From an uncultured Gemmatimonadota bacterium (GTDB lineage Bacteria; Gemmatimonadota; Gemmatimonadetes; Palauibacterales; Palauibacteraceae), in the NCBI GenBank assembly GCA_913043255.1, contig CAJWLK010000004.1, positions 62,001 to 126,000 on the forward strand: a stretch of 64,000 nucleotides of DNA, written 5' to 3'. The notes under the pieces were generated by a model that saw nothing but the letters and a program-made list of their open reading frames with translations, made no database searches and was not told where the DNA came from. A program made the translations under genes and the position numbers. Each line of letters begins with the position of its first letter. The stretch's first letter is position 1. Shown here piece after piece: positions 31,261 to 40,452 of the stretch.

Positions 31261-32436
31261 TTAGACGCTCAGTGAGTGGACACGCCCGGCGATTCGAGCG
31301 AGCGCATCGACGGCACGATCAATATCAAGGCGGCTTGTTTCAGCTCCGAAGCTGAAGCGGATTGTAGCATAGGGTGGTTTAACATCGAGTCCAAGTGCAT
31401 CGAGCACGCTCGATCCAAGACCTGAATCCGATCCGCAAGCAGATCCACCAGACACCGCTATGCCTTCAAGATCAAGAGACACGAGTATAGCACCCGAATC
31501 ACACCCAGGTATCCCAACACTGACGATGTGTGGGAGCCGCCTCCTTGCATCGTGGCCGTGAATTCGTGCCCCAGAAATTTCTGACAGAACCCTAGATTCG
31601 AGGTGGTCTCGTAACTCTTCCCAGTGTGCTACGTGTTCACGTTGTCCTTCGAGGGCCAGAGCCAGTGCTGCGGTGAAGCCGATCGCTCCAAGTGGGTTCT
31701 GTGTGCCTGGCCACATCGAGCGCTCTTGACCACCACCGTAGCTTAGGGGCTCAAGGCGAATACCTGGGCGACAATATAAGATGCCAATCCCGACAGGTCC
31801 TCCCAATTTATGCGCAGTGGCCGAAAGTAGATCCACAGGAGTTTGTTCGATGTCGACTTTTACCTTACTGAGCGCTTGTACTGCATCGGTGTGAACGATC
31901 GCATTGTTCGTATGAGCGATGTCCACGATTTCAGACATTGGTTGTACCGTTCCGATCTCATTATTGGCCCACATAATGGAGACAAGTGTTGGTGCCTTTG
32001 GGTCGCTTGCCAACTTTCGTTCTAGCCATCCCAAATTTACAGTGCCAGAGGAGTCGACAGGAACCTCAGAAACGCGTGCCTGCTCAGCTGATGCTTGCTC
32101 AGCTGATGCAATACATGCCTTGTGTTCGATTTCGGAGACGAAAATGCGAGGGTTTTCACCTGCGTGTGCGCGCGCGAACCCCAGAATGGCAAGATTGTCC
32201 GATTGGGTGCCTCCACCCGTAAAATAAATGCCGGCCCGTGTACACCCGAGAAGCTTGCCGATTTTCGCGCGAGCTAACTCCAGACTACGATGTGCCTGGC
32301 GCCCCGGACCATGTGAACTGGCCGGGTTGAAGCTCTGTGCAAGTTCCGCACTCATAGCCTCCCATACCTCGTGGCGCATCGGCCACGTAGAGGCGTAATC
32401 GAGATACAGTCGTTGGCTCTTAGTCTGGGTCTTCAT
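31261..32436 (-). CDS. Cysteine desulfurase (NifS/IscS family)
   Basis: LYLDYASTWPMRHEV, FTGGGTQSDNLAI, SATAHKLGGPVGIGILY (PLP Lys), SGGSACGSDSG (active Cys loop). Confidence 0.93.
   Translation of the reverse strand: MKTQTKSQRLYLDYASTWPMRHEVWEAMSAELAQSFNPASSHGPGRQAHRSLELARAKIGKLLGCTRAGIYFTGGGTQSDNLAILGFARAHAGENPRIFVSEIEHKACIASAEQASAEQARVSEVPVDSSGTVNLGWLERKLASDPKAPTLVSIMWANNEIGTVQPMSEIVDIAHTNNAIVHTDAVQALSKVKVDIEQTPVDLLSATAHKLGGPVGIGILYCRPGIRLEPLSYGGGQERSMWPGTQNPLGAIGFTAALALALEGQREHVAHWEELRDHLESRVLSEISGARIHGHDARRRLPHIVSVGIPGCDSGAILVSLDLEGIAVSGGSACGSDSGLGSSVLDALGLDVKPPYATIRFSFGAETSRLDIDRAVDALARIAGRVHSLSV
32081..32110 (-). repeat. 15-bp tandem duplication inside the cysteine desulfurase gene (ASAEQ x2)
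   Basis: ctgctcagctgatgc / ttgctcagctgatgc, 14 of 15 identical, in frame. Confidence 0.9.
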
Positions 32437-32478
32437 CAAGCTCTCGCTAGAGTGTATCAAACCATTTATTCTGCAAGC

Positions 32479-32826
32479 ATGACCCCACGTCTGGCCAGCC
32501 GACAACCGATTCCCCCCCGAGGTGCGCCAGTGTTTCGTGCCACGATTCACGGACTTGCGTTCGAGGATCGTTCACGGCACCTGGCAGGTGTTGTGCCGCT
32601 CGAGGAACTAGTGCTAATACCTGATCCTCCTGGGAGTGAATCTGACGATGTGTGGGTCCATATTCCGGCAGGCGATCCACTCGGACACCTGCCGCGAGAA
32701 ATTGGTGCGTGGTTAGGCCCATGGATGAGAAGAGGAGGCCGTGCCCAAGCCCGCGTCCTTCGCGTGAGCGATGAGTCGGTTCCGAGTTGGAAACGTCTAT
32801 TGGTCGAAATAACCTGCCGCACTTGA
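32479..32826 (+). CDS. Small HIRAN-like domain protein
   Basis: RHLAGVVPLEELVLIPDPPGSESDDVWVHIPAGDPLGHLPREIGAWLGPWMRRGGRAQARVLRV resembles the HIRAN pattern (G..v.L..EP.N..D..AV.V..G..lG.lp...a..l..ll..G). Confidence 0.5.
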   Translation: MTPRLASRQPIPPRGAPVFRATIHGLAFEDRSRHLAGVVPLEELVLIPDPPGSESDDVWVHIPAGDPLGHLPREIGAWLGPWMRRGGRAQARVLRVSDESVPSWKRLLVEITCRT

Positions 32827-32859
32827 TTCTCGAAATTTTCATTCGTCTTGTAGACGACC

Positions 32860-33582
32860 CTACATTGACTGAACCGGCAGATCGATGACGTCAGGGATAC
32901 TGACGGTTTCTTCGGTGTAGAAAGGTTCTCCGAAAGGCTCTCGAATGAGAGAGCCGTAATAGCGCATCTGGGTTTCAATGCGCTCGATCAAAGGTTGCCC
33001 TGTCGGGAAAATCTCGCCTGCTGATACGCTGTTCTCAAACTGAGATGCATAGCAACGAACAGCCGCAATTTTTTGTTCGAACTGACTCTCCGTGATCGGA
33101 ACGACGAACGTTGGCTTCACCGGATCTTCACGATAGGACAACGTATACAGAATCTTAAATGGTCGAGTAGCTGATCCTCCATGGTATTCTTTGAGGCCGG
33201 CTAGGAAGCATGCGTCTTTCGACAATTGAGATGCGATCCGGTGGTCTGGATGGTTGCTGCGCTCATACGGAAGAATCACCGTCCGGGGTGCGAGCTTCCG
33301 GAGGAAGTCAACCACGGTTTTACGAGCCTTTTCTGAGTTCTCCAGGTGTGCGTCACGTAGTCCTGCATTCTCAAGCGCGACCACGCCCAATACTTGGGCT
33401 GCACGAGCGGCTTCTTTCGCTCGCATTTCAGGGGTCCCTCGTGTTGCCATCTCACCCGAAGTGAGGTTTAGGATGCCGGTCCGGTAGCCTTGTTCAGCCG
33501 CCCGAGCAAGGGTACCACCGCATGTGAGTTCTGCGTCATCGGGGTGGGCCGCGATAGAAAGGAGGTCGATCGGTTGGCTCAT
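32860..33582 (-). CDS. bshB1: LmbE/PIG-L deacetylase, BshB1-like (bacillithiol biosynthesis)
   Basis: IAAHPDDAELTCGGTLARA, GIL-NLTSGEMATRGTPEMRAKEA, NHPDHRIASQL, YYGSLIREPFGEPF. Confidence 0.88.
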   Translation of the reverse strand: MSQPIDLLSIAAHPDDAELTCGGTLARAAEQGYRTGILNLTSGEMATRGTPEMRAKEAARAAQVLGVVALENAGLRDAHLENSEKARKTVVDFLRKLAPRTVILPYERSNHPDHRIASQLSKDACFLAGLKEYHGGSATRPFKILYTLSYREDPVKPTFVVPITESQFEQKIAAVRCYASQFENSVSAGEIFPTGQPLIERIETQMRYYGSLIREPFGEPFYTEETVSIPDVIDLPVQSM

Positions 33583-33616
33583 GGGCTGTCGGATTTGGGC
33601 TAGTGGTTTAGTTGAA

Positions 33617-34921
33617 CTATTCGTACCGCAGTGCGTCTACAGGTTCCAGACGCGAAGCCCGAGAAGCAGGGTAGAGGCCAAAGCCAATCCCTGTCATCGC
33701 GGAGGCGCCAAGCGCAGCGATGATCGCCCATAAGGGCGTCGTTGCAGGTACGGGACTGAAGGTGTTGAGTGCCCAAACAATCCCACCACCGATCAACATG
33801 CCAGCGGAACCGCCCATAACTGTTAAAGTCGAAGCTTCGACTAGAAACTGCCACATGATATCTCGTTGGCGTGCTCCTAACGACTTTCGAAGCCCGATCT
33901 CACGAGTTCGTTCAGTTACCGAGATCATCATGATACCGATCACCCCTACACCGCCCACCAGTAGCCCGATACTGGAAAGCCCTACCATGACAATGAATAA
34001 TACTCCCGTAAGTTGTCCCCATACATCTACCAGCTGGTCCTGGGTCATGAGAGCAAAATCATCTTCCTCGCCGGGCTTTAAACCTCTGATCTGACGTAAC
34101 CGAGCGTGTGTGACGTCAAGGGCCCGCTGCAGTGGGACATCAGGTTTAGGTCGCACTATGAAGTTCAACATACGGTCCCATACCTGGAGCACTTTGTCGG
34201 CTGTTGGGAACGGAACAAATACGTAGTGCGTCGCAAGACCCGCAAACAAGTTAGCAGGGGGCCGATAGAGCCCGATTACTTTGAATGAAGCGGACTCGCC
34301 ACGCCTCCCAATGTTGATGTCGCGGCCCAAAGGGTTTCGACTGCCAAATAAATCGAAAGCCGTTGCAGAATCTATGACTGCCACTTGGGTGCGTCGTTCA
34401 GATTCGGATTCGGTCCACCATCGGCCTTGGACAAGGTCCCCGTTGTCGATCTCCAGAAAATCTGAACCAGTACCATAGAGCGATATTTCTACGCGATCAG
34501 AACTCACGGATGCTTGATATCCGCTACCGGGTGGTCCCCCTGCTTCGAAGAACGCAGAGGCTTTTTCGATTTCAGGAAGTCGCCCCAGTTCACGTGCCCA
34601 ACGTGGATCCAGCGGCTCGTTCTTCATAAAGTCGCCGCCCTCTTCGTCATCTCCTCCGATATCGATGTCCATCATCGATGTGAAGTCCCAGTGCGCAACG
34701 TAGAAGGTTGAGATTCCACGGGATGACATTATCTCACTGAAACTTGAGTTTATGCCGGTGATGACCGCCGCCATCACCATCACGACAAGCACTCCAATCG
34801 TCACACCCAAGATTGTCAGCCCACTGCGTATTTTGTTTGCCCCGAGTGCATCGAGCGCTACCGCAATGCCTTCGGTGATTGTTGCGAGGAAGCCCATCCC
34901 TCCGCCGAGTCGCGAGCTCAT
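33617..34921 (-). CDS. MacB-like ABC transporter permease
   Basis: LGANKIRSGLTILGVTIGVLVVMVM, TERTREIGLRKSLGARQRDIMWQFLVEASTL, FGLYPASRASRLEPVDALRYE. Confidence 0.92.
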   Translation of the reverse strand: MSSRLGGGMGFLATITEGIAVALDALGANKIRSGLTILGVTIGVLVVMVMAAVITGINSSFSEIMSSRGISTFYVAHWDFTSMMDIDIGGDDEEGGDFMKNEPLDPRWARELGRLPEIEKASAFFEAGGPPGSGYQASVSSDRVEISLYGTGSDFLEIDNGDLVQGRWWTESESERRTQVAVIDSATAFDLFGSRNPLGRDINIGRRGESASFKVIGLYRPPANLFAGLATHYVFVPFPTADKVLQVWDRMLNFIVRPKPDVPLQRALDVTHARLRQIRGLKPGEEDDFALMTQDQLVDVWGQLTGVLFIVMVGLSSIGLLVGGVGVIGIMMISVTERTREIGLRKSLGARQRDIMWQFLVEASTLTVMGGSAGMLIGGGIVWALNTFSPVPATTPLWAIIAALGASAMTGIGFGLYPASRASRLEPVDALRYE

Positions 34922-34928
34922 GAGGTCA

Positions 34929-36173
34929 TCACTCGAATCGCAGGGCTTCGATGGGGTTGAGTTTCGAGGCACGATACGCCGGATAGAGACCGGACACGAC
35001 GCCGACACCGAGTCCCAAGAAAAGCCCTGTGATTAGTGCAGGAGCCGATACCGCTGCCGGTAACGGCGAGAATCGGTCGACGATCTCTGCCAGGCCAATA
35101 CCCGTTCCGATACCGAGAATTGCGCCGAGGATGGAGAGCGTTGAAGCCTCTGTCAGGAACTGGAACATGATGTCACGCCGTTTGGCGCCGAGTGACTTTC
35201 GGAGTCCGATCTCACGTGTTCGGTCTGTGACCGAAAGGAGCATGATGTTCATGATCACAATCCCACCAACCACGAGCGAGATCCCGACCAAAGCGGGCAG
35301 GGCCATCATCAAGATTCGGTTAATTGTCTCCCATGCGTTCAGGAGATCACTGGAAGTTTGTATCCAGAAGTTGTTGTCCTGGGCCGGTCGAAGTCGTCGG
35401 TCCGATCGCAGCGCCCCTTCAACCTCAACAATCGCGGGATCCAACTCATGATCTTCACTCACTTTAATGTCAATCACATCAATTTCTTGACGCCGCGTGG
35501 CGACTGTACGCTGGAAGGTCTCGAATGGGATTAGAATTGCGGCATCTCGAAGGTTTCCGGCGAGTCCTCCTTGCTTCTCAAATACTCCAACGACGCGGAA
35601 GCGGTAGCCTCCAGCTCGGATTTGCTTGTCAATGGATGAAGTGGTGGGGAAGAGTCGTTCTTCAATGTTCGAACCGATAACTGCGACGTTTAGGGCTTGT
35701 TGGTCATCGATTGGGGTTAGCCCGCGTCCCGATTGCACTTTCCAACCCTGTACCGCCTCATACTCAGCGGAGCCTCCAATAACGCGGATATTACGGCGGT
35801 TGTATTGTTGATACCGAACTTGATCCAGTTCCGTTGTAGCGGAATAGGAAATGTGTTTCGCGTAAGGTACTGCAGCTCGGACGACACCTACGTCACGCAT
35901 CCGAAGTTCGGGGTTCCGTCGTTGGCGTTGTCGGGCTTCCATGTCCACTCGGCCGGTCACGATTTGTTGTCGTCGGACGACCGAGAACGTGTTTACGCCA
36001 AAAATGGAACCTGCGAAATCGTCCCGAACGTAACTGTTCATTCCTTCGACTATCGTTATCACGGCGATTAAAAACGTGATCCCTATGATGATGCCAAGCA
36101 GCGAAAAAAAAGATTTGAGCTTTTGGGCTCGAATCTGCTGGAGCGAAAGCCGGATGCCTTCCCAAAACCGCAC
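34929..36173 (-). CDS. MacB-like ABC transporter permease
   Basis: IRAQKLKSFFSLLGIIIGITFLIAV, TDRTREIGLRKSLGAKRRDIMFQFLTEASTL, SGLYPAYRASKLNPIEALRFE. Confidence 0.93.
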   Translation of the reverse strand: MRFWEGIRLSLQQIRAQKLKSFFSLLGIIIGITFLIAVITIVEGMNSYVRDDFAGSIFGVNTFSVVRRQQIVTGRVDMEARQRQRRNPELRMRDVGVVRAAVPYAKHISYSATTELDQVRYQQYNRRNIRVIGGSAEYEAVQGWKVQSGRGLTPIDDQQALNVAVIGSNIEERLFPTTSSIDKQIRAGGYRFRVVGVFEKQGGLAGNLRDAAILIPFETFQRTVATRRQEIDVIDIKVSEDHELDPAIVEVEGALRSDRRLRPAQDNNFWIQTSSDLLNAWETINRILMMALPALVGISLVVGGIVIMNIMLLSVTDRTREIGLRKSLGAKRRDIMFQFLTEASTLSILGAILGIGTGIGLAEIVDRFSPLPAAVSAPALITGLFLGLGVGVVSGLYPAYRASKLNPIEALRFE

Positions 36174-36185
36174 GGTGTTGCCTTT

Positions 36186-37010
36186 TTAGGGAGTCTCGCC
36201 CGTCGGCGAAGTGCTTTTTGGTGCCGGAGGCTGGGATGCTGAGGGTATCGCGGAGGCGGCTTCCAATACGACCTTAGGAGGTTGTGTGATCTGGTTTGAG
36301 GTCTCTGTAGTTTGAGAAGATATCTTCCCATCGATGAGTGTGATCACGCGGTTTGCGTGAGCAGCGATATCGTTTTCGTGCGTTACCATGATGATCGTTT
36401 GTCCCGCTTCATGGAGTTTGTCGAAAACGTCCATAATCTCGCTCGAGGTCGAAGAGTCGAGGTTCCCCGTAGGCTCATCTGCGAGCACAATCGACGGGTC
36501 ATTTACGAGCGCGCGAGCGATTGCAACACGTTGTCTCTGCCCCCCGGACAGCTCATTTGGTTTGTGGTCCATTCGGTCTGCTAGTTGGACGATATCGAGA
36601 GCGTGTTCGGCACGCTTCCGTCGCTCTTTGCTGGATACCCCAGCATAGATGAGCGGCAACTCTACGTTGTGGAGTGATGTTGCCCTAGGTAGGAGGTTGA
36701 ACGTTTGGAAGACGAAGCCAACGTCACGATTGCGGATTCTGGCGAGCTCATCGTCATCTAGGTCTTGGACCGCTTGGTTATTTAAGATGTACTCACCTGA
36801 TGTAGGTGAATCTAAGCAACCGATCATATTCATCAGGGTCGATTTTCCGGAACCGGAGGGTCCCATAATCGCGACGTATTCGTTTCGTTGGATTACACAA
36901 TCGACGCCGGCGAGGGCGTGAATGGTCTCTGCTCCCATCACGTAATCTTTTTTGAGATCACGTGTCACGATCATTGGCGCTACAGTCTCAGCCCCGGTGT
37001 TGACTGTCAT
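36186..37010 (-). CDS. ABC transporter ATP-binding protein (MacB/LolD type)
   Basis: [50 protein letters not shown]. Confidence 0.96.
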   Translation of the reverse strand: MTVNTGAETVAPMIVTRDLKKDYVMGAETIHALAGVDCVIQRNEYVAIMGPSGSGKSTLMNMIGCLDSPTSGEYILNNQAVQDLDDDELARIRNRDVGFVFQTFNLLPRATSLHNVELPLIYAGVSSKERRKRAEHALDIVQLADRMDHKPNELSGGQRQRVAIARALVNDPSIVLADEPTGNLDSSTSSEIMDVFDKLHEAGQTIIMVTHENDIAAHANRVITLIDGKISSQTTETSNQITQPPKVVLEAASAIPSASQPPAPKSTSPTGETP

Positions 37011-38296
37011 TAATCGTCTCCCCCGTCACTGCCATTCACTGTTGTACGCAATTCCAATTCGGCTGTTTCTTCGATCGCAATACGAGAACCGTCCTCTAAC
37101 TCTCGAATAGCCTGGAACGATCCCGATACGACAGGTGTTCCCACCTCGATGCCCGAAACCACTTCAAAGTAGTTCTCGCCTGCAATCCCCACCTCGATCG
37201 GCTGAAATCGAACGATGTCGCCCTCGATCACAAAAACGCCTTCGATATCCCGCTCCGGCTCTCCGCTCGAGGAGCTAATGTTCTCGTTCTGAATTGCCTC
37301 GATATTTTCGGCATCCATTAGCGTGAGTGCTGTAATTGGGATACTTGTAACGTCACTACGTGTATCTGTAATGACATCGGCTGTGGCCGACAGATCTGGG
37401 CGAATCCCCATCGGTGGAGCGTCTAGTGTAATCCGGACTTCGAAGTCAATGGCTCGATTTCCGCCCGTGGACGCGGAGGGATTTAGGGGAACGATTGAAC
37501 TGTTCCCGATCTCCGTTACTGTTCCACTAAATCGGTCCCCCGTGAACGCATCGATATCAACATATGCAGTGTCTCCAACCACGATCGTGGGAATGTCAGT
37601 CTCGTCGACTTCAATCACTGCCTCCATGACCGAAAGATCAGCGACCGTGAGTAGTAGGCTCCCAGGGTTATTCATGGTTCCGACGATTGCTGTTTCCCCT
37701 CGCTCCACGTTAAGACGTGTAATGCGACCCGACAAAGGTGCTCGAATGGTCGTTTTTGCGAGTCGGTCTTGCTCTTGGGCGAGGGTCGCTCGAGCCTGTG
37801 ATACCTGGTGTTCTGACGCTTCCCACAGTCGTTTTTGGACCTCGGCGTTAGTCACGGCTTGCTCGACCTCAGCTTCAGTCACGAAGTCCGTGCCACGCTG
37901 CTGGAGAGCTAAGAACCGATCTGCATCGCGTTGCGCTTGCTGATAGGCCGCGCCTGATTGTGCCTCTGCGGCTCGAGCCTGCGCGAGTGCAGCCTGCGCA
38001 CGATTTACTGCGGCTCGAAACAGGGCAGGGTCGATCTGAAGGAGAAGATCTCCTTCTTCGACATCTTGCCCTTCCTCAACCGGGAGCTGAATGATGCGGC
38101 CTGCCACGTCGGTGGTAATGTCCACCTTAGTCTTTGGCTCGATGTGCCCGGTGGCCGAGACCAGTGCAACTAGACTGCGCGTCGAAACCTCTTCGACTCG
38201 TACTTCGACGGCCCCTCGAGCTTGTCGCTGCGTGGCCATGTACCCCAACGCCGCTAGTCCTCCAAGCACCAAGATACCGATGATCGTTTTTTTCAT
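37010..38296 (-). CDS. HlyD/MacA-type periplasmic adaptor
   Basis: N-terminal TM anchor, [40 protein letters not shown] lipoyl-type motif, coiled-coil hairpin; start overlaps upstream-coupled ATPase. Confidence 0.93.
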   Translation of the reverse strand: MKKTIIGILVLGGLAALGYMATQRQARGAVEVRVEEVSTRSLVALVSATGHIEPKTKVDITTDVAGRIIQLPVEEGQDVEEGDLLLQIDPALFRAAVNRAQAALAQARAAEAQSGAAYQQAQRDADRFLALQQRGTDFVTEAEVEQAVTNAEVQKRLWEASEHQVSQARATLAQEQDRLAKTTIRAPLSGRITRLNVERGETAIVGTMNNPGSLLLTVADLSVMEAVIEVDETDIPTIVVGDTAYVDIDAFTGDRFSGTVTEIGNSSIVPLNPSASTGGNRAIDFEVRITLDAPPMGIRPDLSATADVITDTRSDVTSIPITALTLMDAENIEAIQNENISSSSGEPERDIEGVFVIEGDIVRFQPIEVGIAGENYFEVVSGIEVGTPVVSGSFQAIRELEDGSRIAIEETAELELRTTVNGSDGGDD

Positions 38297-38681
38297 CTTC
38301 TAGTTGAACCTTACTATCCGATATAAGACCAGTTTGTAACCTCTAACCCAAACACCAAACACCGGGCCTGCCGATAACGTTTCAAGTCACACTTTTTTAC
38401 GTTGACGTATATACGGCCATCCCCGCGATTGTTTAGCGCGTTAGTATCCAAAGTGTTCGCTTGGGATGCCCGATAGTCAGCATAGGTATCTAGGGCGGAA
38501 TGCCCCAAGGAGCCTTTGTTGGAACCAACTACATATAAGATACTCAAGATACACAGGTTTCGCTTCAAATGTTCCAGAAGTTGGCGCGATATGGTAGCCA
38601 GATTTGTACGGGTTGCGGTGGTTACGACGTGACCGCGACGGAATACTTCCGTCACTAAACAAGCTAGGTGGAGTTCTAATT

Positions 38682-39458
38682 CTAGAACCGAAGTTCTCGA
38701 CTACCCCCGCTGGAAAGCAGCCCGATGAACGCCGATATGATCGCGGTTTGGCACAGATACAGAACAAGTAGGTAGATGGTCGCGTTAGCCGGTGATCGTT
38801 TGGGGTATATACGGCTTATAGCAATTCCCAAGACGAAACAGACCCACACGCTGAATACATTGATCATCCCGAGCATCCTCGCCCCAATCCCGTTCCCAAG
38901 ATCCGGAAGAAATAAGGCTGGAGACAGGACAGTCTCAGTCGAACCCAAGAGCGCCAGGCCCAGAACTGCAAACCCTCCTATGGTTGTTATGTAGAATCCG
39001 TGAGTTACAGCACTGTATAACTGGCGAAATTTTGCCTCGCCTCCTAGTAGAACATTGAAGGCGATCAACAGTAATAACGAGACAAAGGCGACAATGATCG
39101 GGGTACCAATTGCGGTCCCGATAATAGTCCAGACCACTGCCCGGATGGACCCCGTTTCTTGCGCGTTTCCGGTAGCAGCGCCAGAACCCCCTATTTGTAT
39201 TTCGAAGCTGGCACCCTCTGGGAGATATCCCTCTATAGCAGCCGAACGCAGACTGTCGGGAGTCAGCAGATACTGTGCGACACCCAGCAACACCAAGCCG
39301 GCCATTGCCGAGATCCAGACAGGCTTTCCTTTCAGGTGATCAAAAAGTGTTCCGGGTGCCGTAAACACCTGCCAGATCCGAACAGGCAAGACTGGAATCT
39401 TGACATTTTCGGCTTCCGGTCCCACGCCTGAGGTTTCAAAATCGCTCGGCTGCACCAT
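38682..39458 (-). CDS. Yip1-family-like multi-TM membrane protein
   Basis: Five or so TM helices; VFTAPGTLFDHLKGKPVW N-terminal pattern typical of YIP1 family. Confidence 0.7.
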   Translation of the reverse strand: MVQPSDFETSGVGPEAENVKIPVLPVRIWQVFTAPGTLFDHLKGKPVWISAMAGLVLLGVAQYLLTPDSLRSAAIEGYLPEGASFEIQIGGSGAATGNAQETGSIRAVVWTIIGTAIGTPIIVAFVSLLLLIAFNVLLGGEAKFRQLYSAVTHGFYITTIGGFAVLGLALLGSTETVLSPALFLPDLGNGIGARMLGMINVFSVWVCFVLGIAISRIYPKRSPANATIYLLVLYLCQTAIISAFIGLLSSGGSRELRF

Positions 39459-39460
39459 CT

Positions 39461-40333
39461 TTACCTCTTAGAGCGAGAATTTGTCGTGGAACGCGGGTGG
39501 ACTTTGCGTTGGCCCAGGTAACCCATCGACCACGTTGATTCAAAGTTGGGTAGAGAACTTGTCTTTCGCCACGTCTCGGCAGGATCGCCGCAATTGTTCA
39601 TGGATTGAACTGAGTCCTGTGTTGGAAGACGCAAGGCTTCTAGGCCCCTCTCTTCGTCTAGGATCCGTAGCAGCTTGCCTTCTGAGTCGATCCAGGCATT
39701 TCGAACGCTTCCACTAATATCGAAATCGTAGCGAGTAGCTGCGATAGCACCATCTCCCACAAGGACACGCTCAGAAGATTTTCCGAGGAGCGTTGCGATT
39801 GCGGCTTCACCGCGTGATGGGATCACCATCGCCACATCTGCACCTTGCGCATTCTCCAATATTTTCAGCAGTAAAAGGTAATGGTGAGCGACACCGTTCT
39901 CGACAATGGCGTCGACGCCATCGTCATGGAACTCCTTCCAGCGCTCACCATCGTCAGAGACGATATGGAAGCGAACACGATCGGCGAAACGTTCACCATT
40001 AACTACCGAAGTTCTTCCCTCTCTAACTTGATATTTGACGGGTCGAAGGTCCGTGTCCATTTGAAGGAATATCTGCCACTCTTCTCCTTGAGCGCGCACC
40101 ACGTTACCCATGGCGTTGATCGCTCCCCCAGCTTGCCATACGCGGTACCTTTCGACACCGACGCGTTCGCCATTAAGTCGAAGTTGAAGTCGTGCTGCGT
40201 CAAGTTCTTGGGCCGTGATTGTGCTTGGTAGCGAGCATATGCATAGCACGAAAAAAAACAGCCTGAAGTGTTTGATCAGTCGTCCACACGACTCGCTCAT
40301 TGTCTTTGTGCTTCCCGAAGAATCATCGCGCAC
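39461..40333 (-). CDS. Exported hypothetical protein
   Basis: Signal peptide LFFFVLCICSLPSTITAQ; likely start ATG at 40300; nearly abuts the Yip1-like gene. Confidence 0.65.
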   Translation of the reverse strand: MRDDSSGSTKTMSESCGRLIKHFRLFFFVLCICSLPSTITAQELDAARLQLRLNGERVGVERYRVWQAGGAINAMGNVVRAQGEEWQIFLQMDTDLRPVKYQVREGRTSVVNGERFADRVRFHIVSDDGERWKEFHDDGVDAIVENGVAHHYLLLLKILENAQGADVAMVIPSRGEAAIATLLGKSSERVLVGDGAIAATRYDFDISGSVRNAWIDSEGKLLRILDEERGLEALRLPTQDSVQSMNNCGDPAETWRKTSSLPNFESTWSMGYLGQRKVHPRSTTNSRSKR

Positions 40334-40452
40334 CCGTCACCCATGGATCCTTCTTTCTTTGTCAGCAGGTTCGATTGTCGGATCTACTGCTAAACCCTTC
40401 GTCATTCTACCCTAGTTATTAATATATGCGCACCGTCTTACTCGAAAACTGC

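Noticed and set aside
38314-38655. 113-aa minus-strand ORF between the HlyD adaptor and the Yip1-like gene
   Set aside because: No recognisable motif, signal peptide or clear ribosome-binding site; composition looks like non-coding spacer. Leaves ~380 nt unexplained but I could not support a gene or tRNA.
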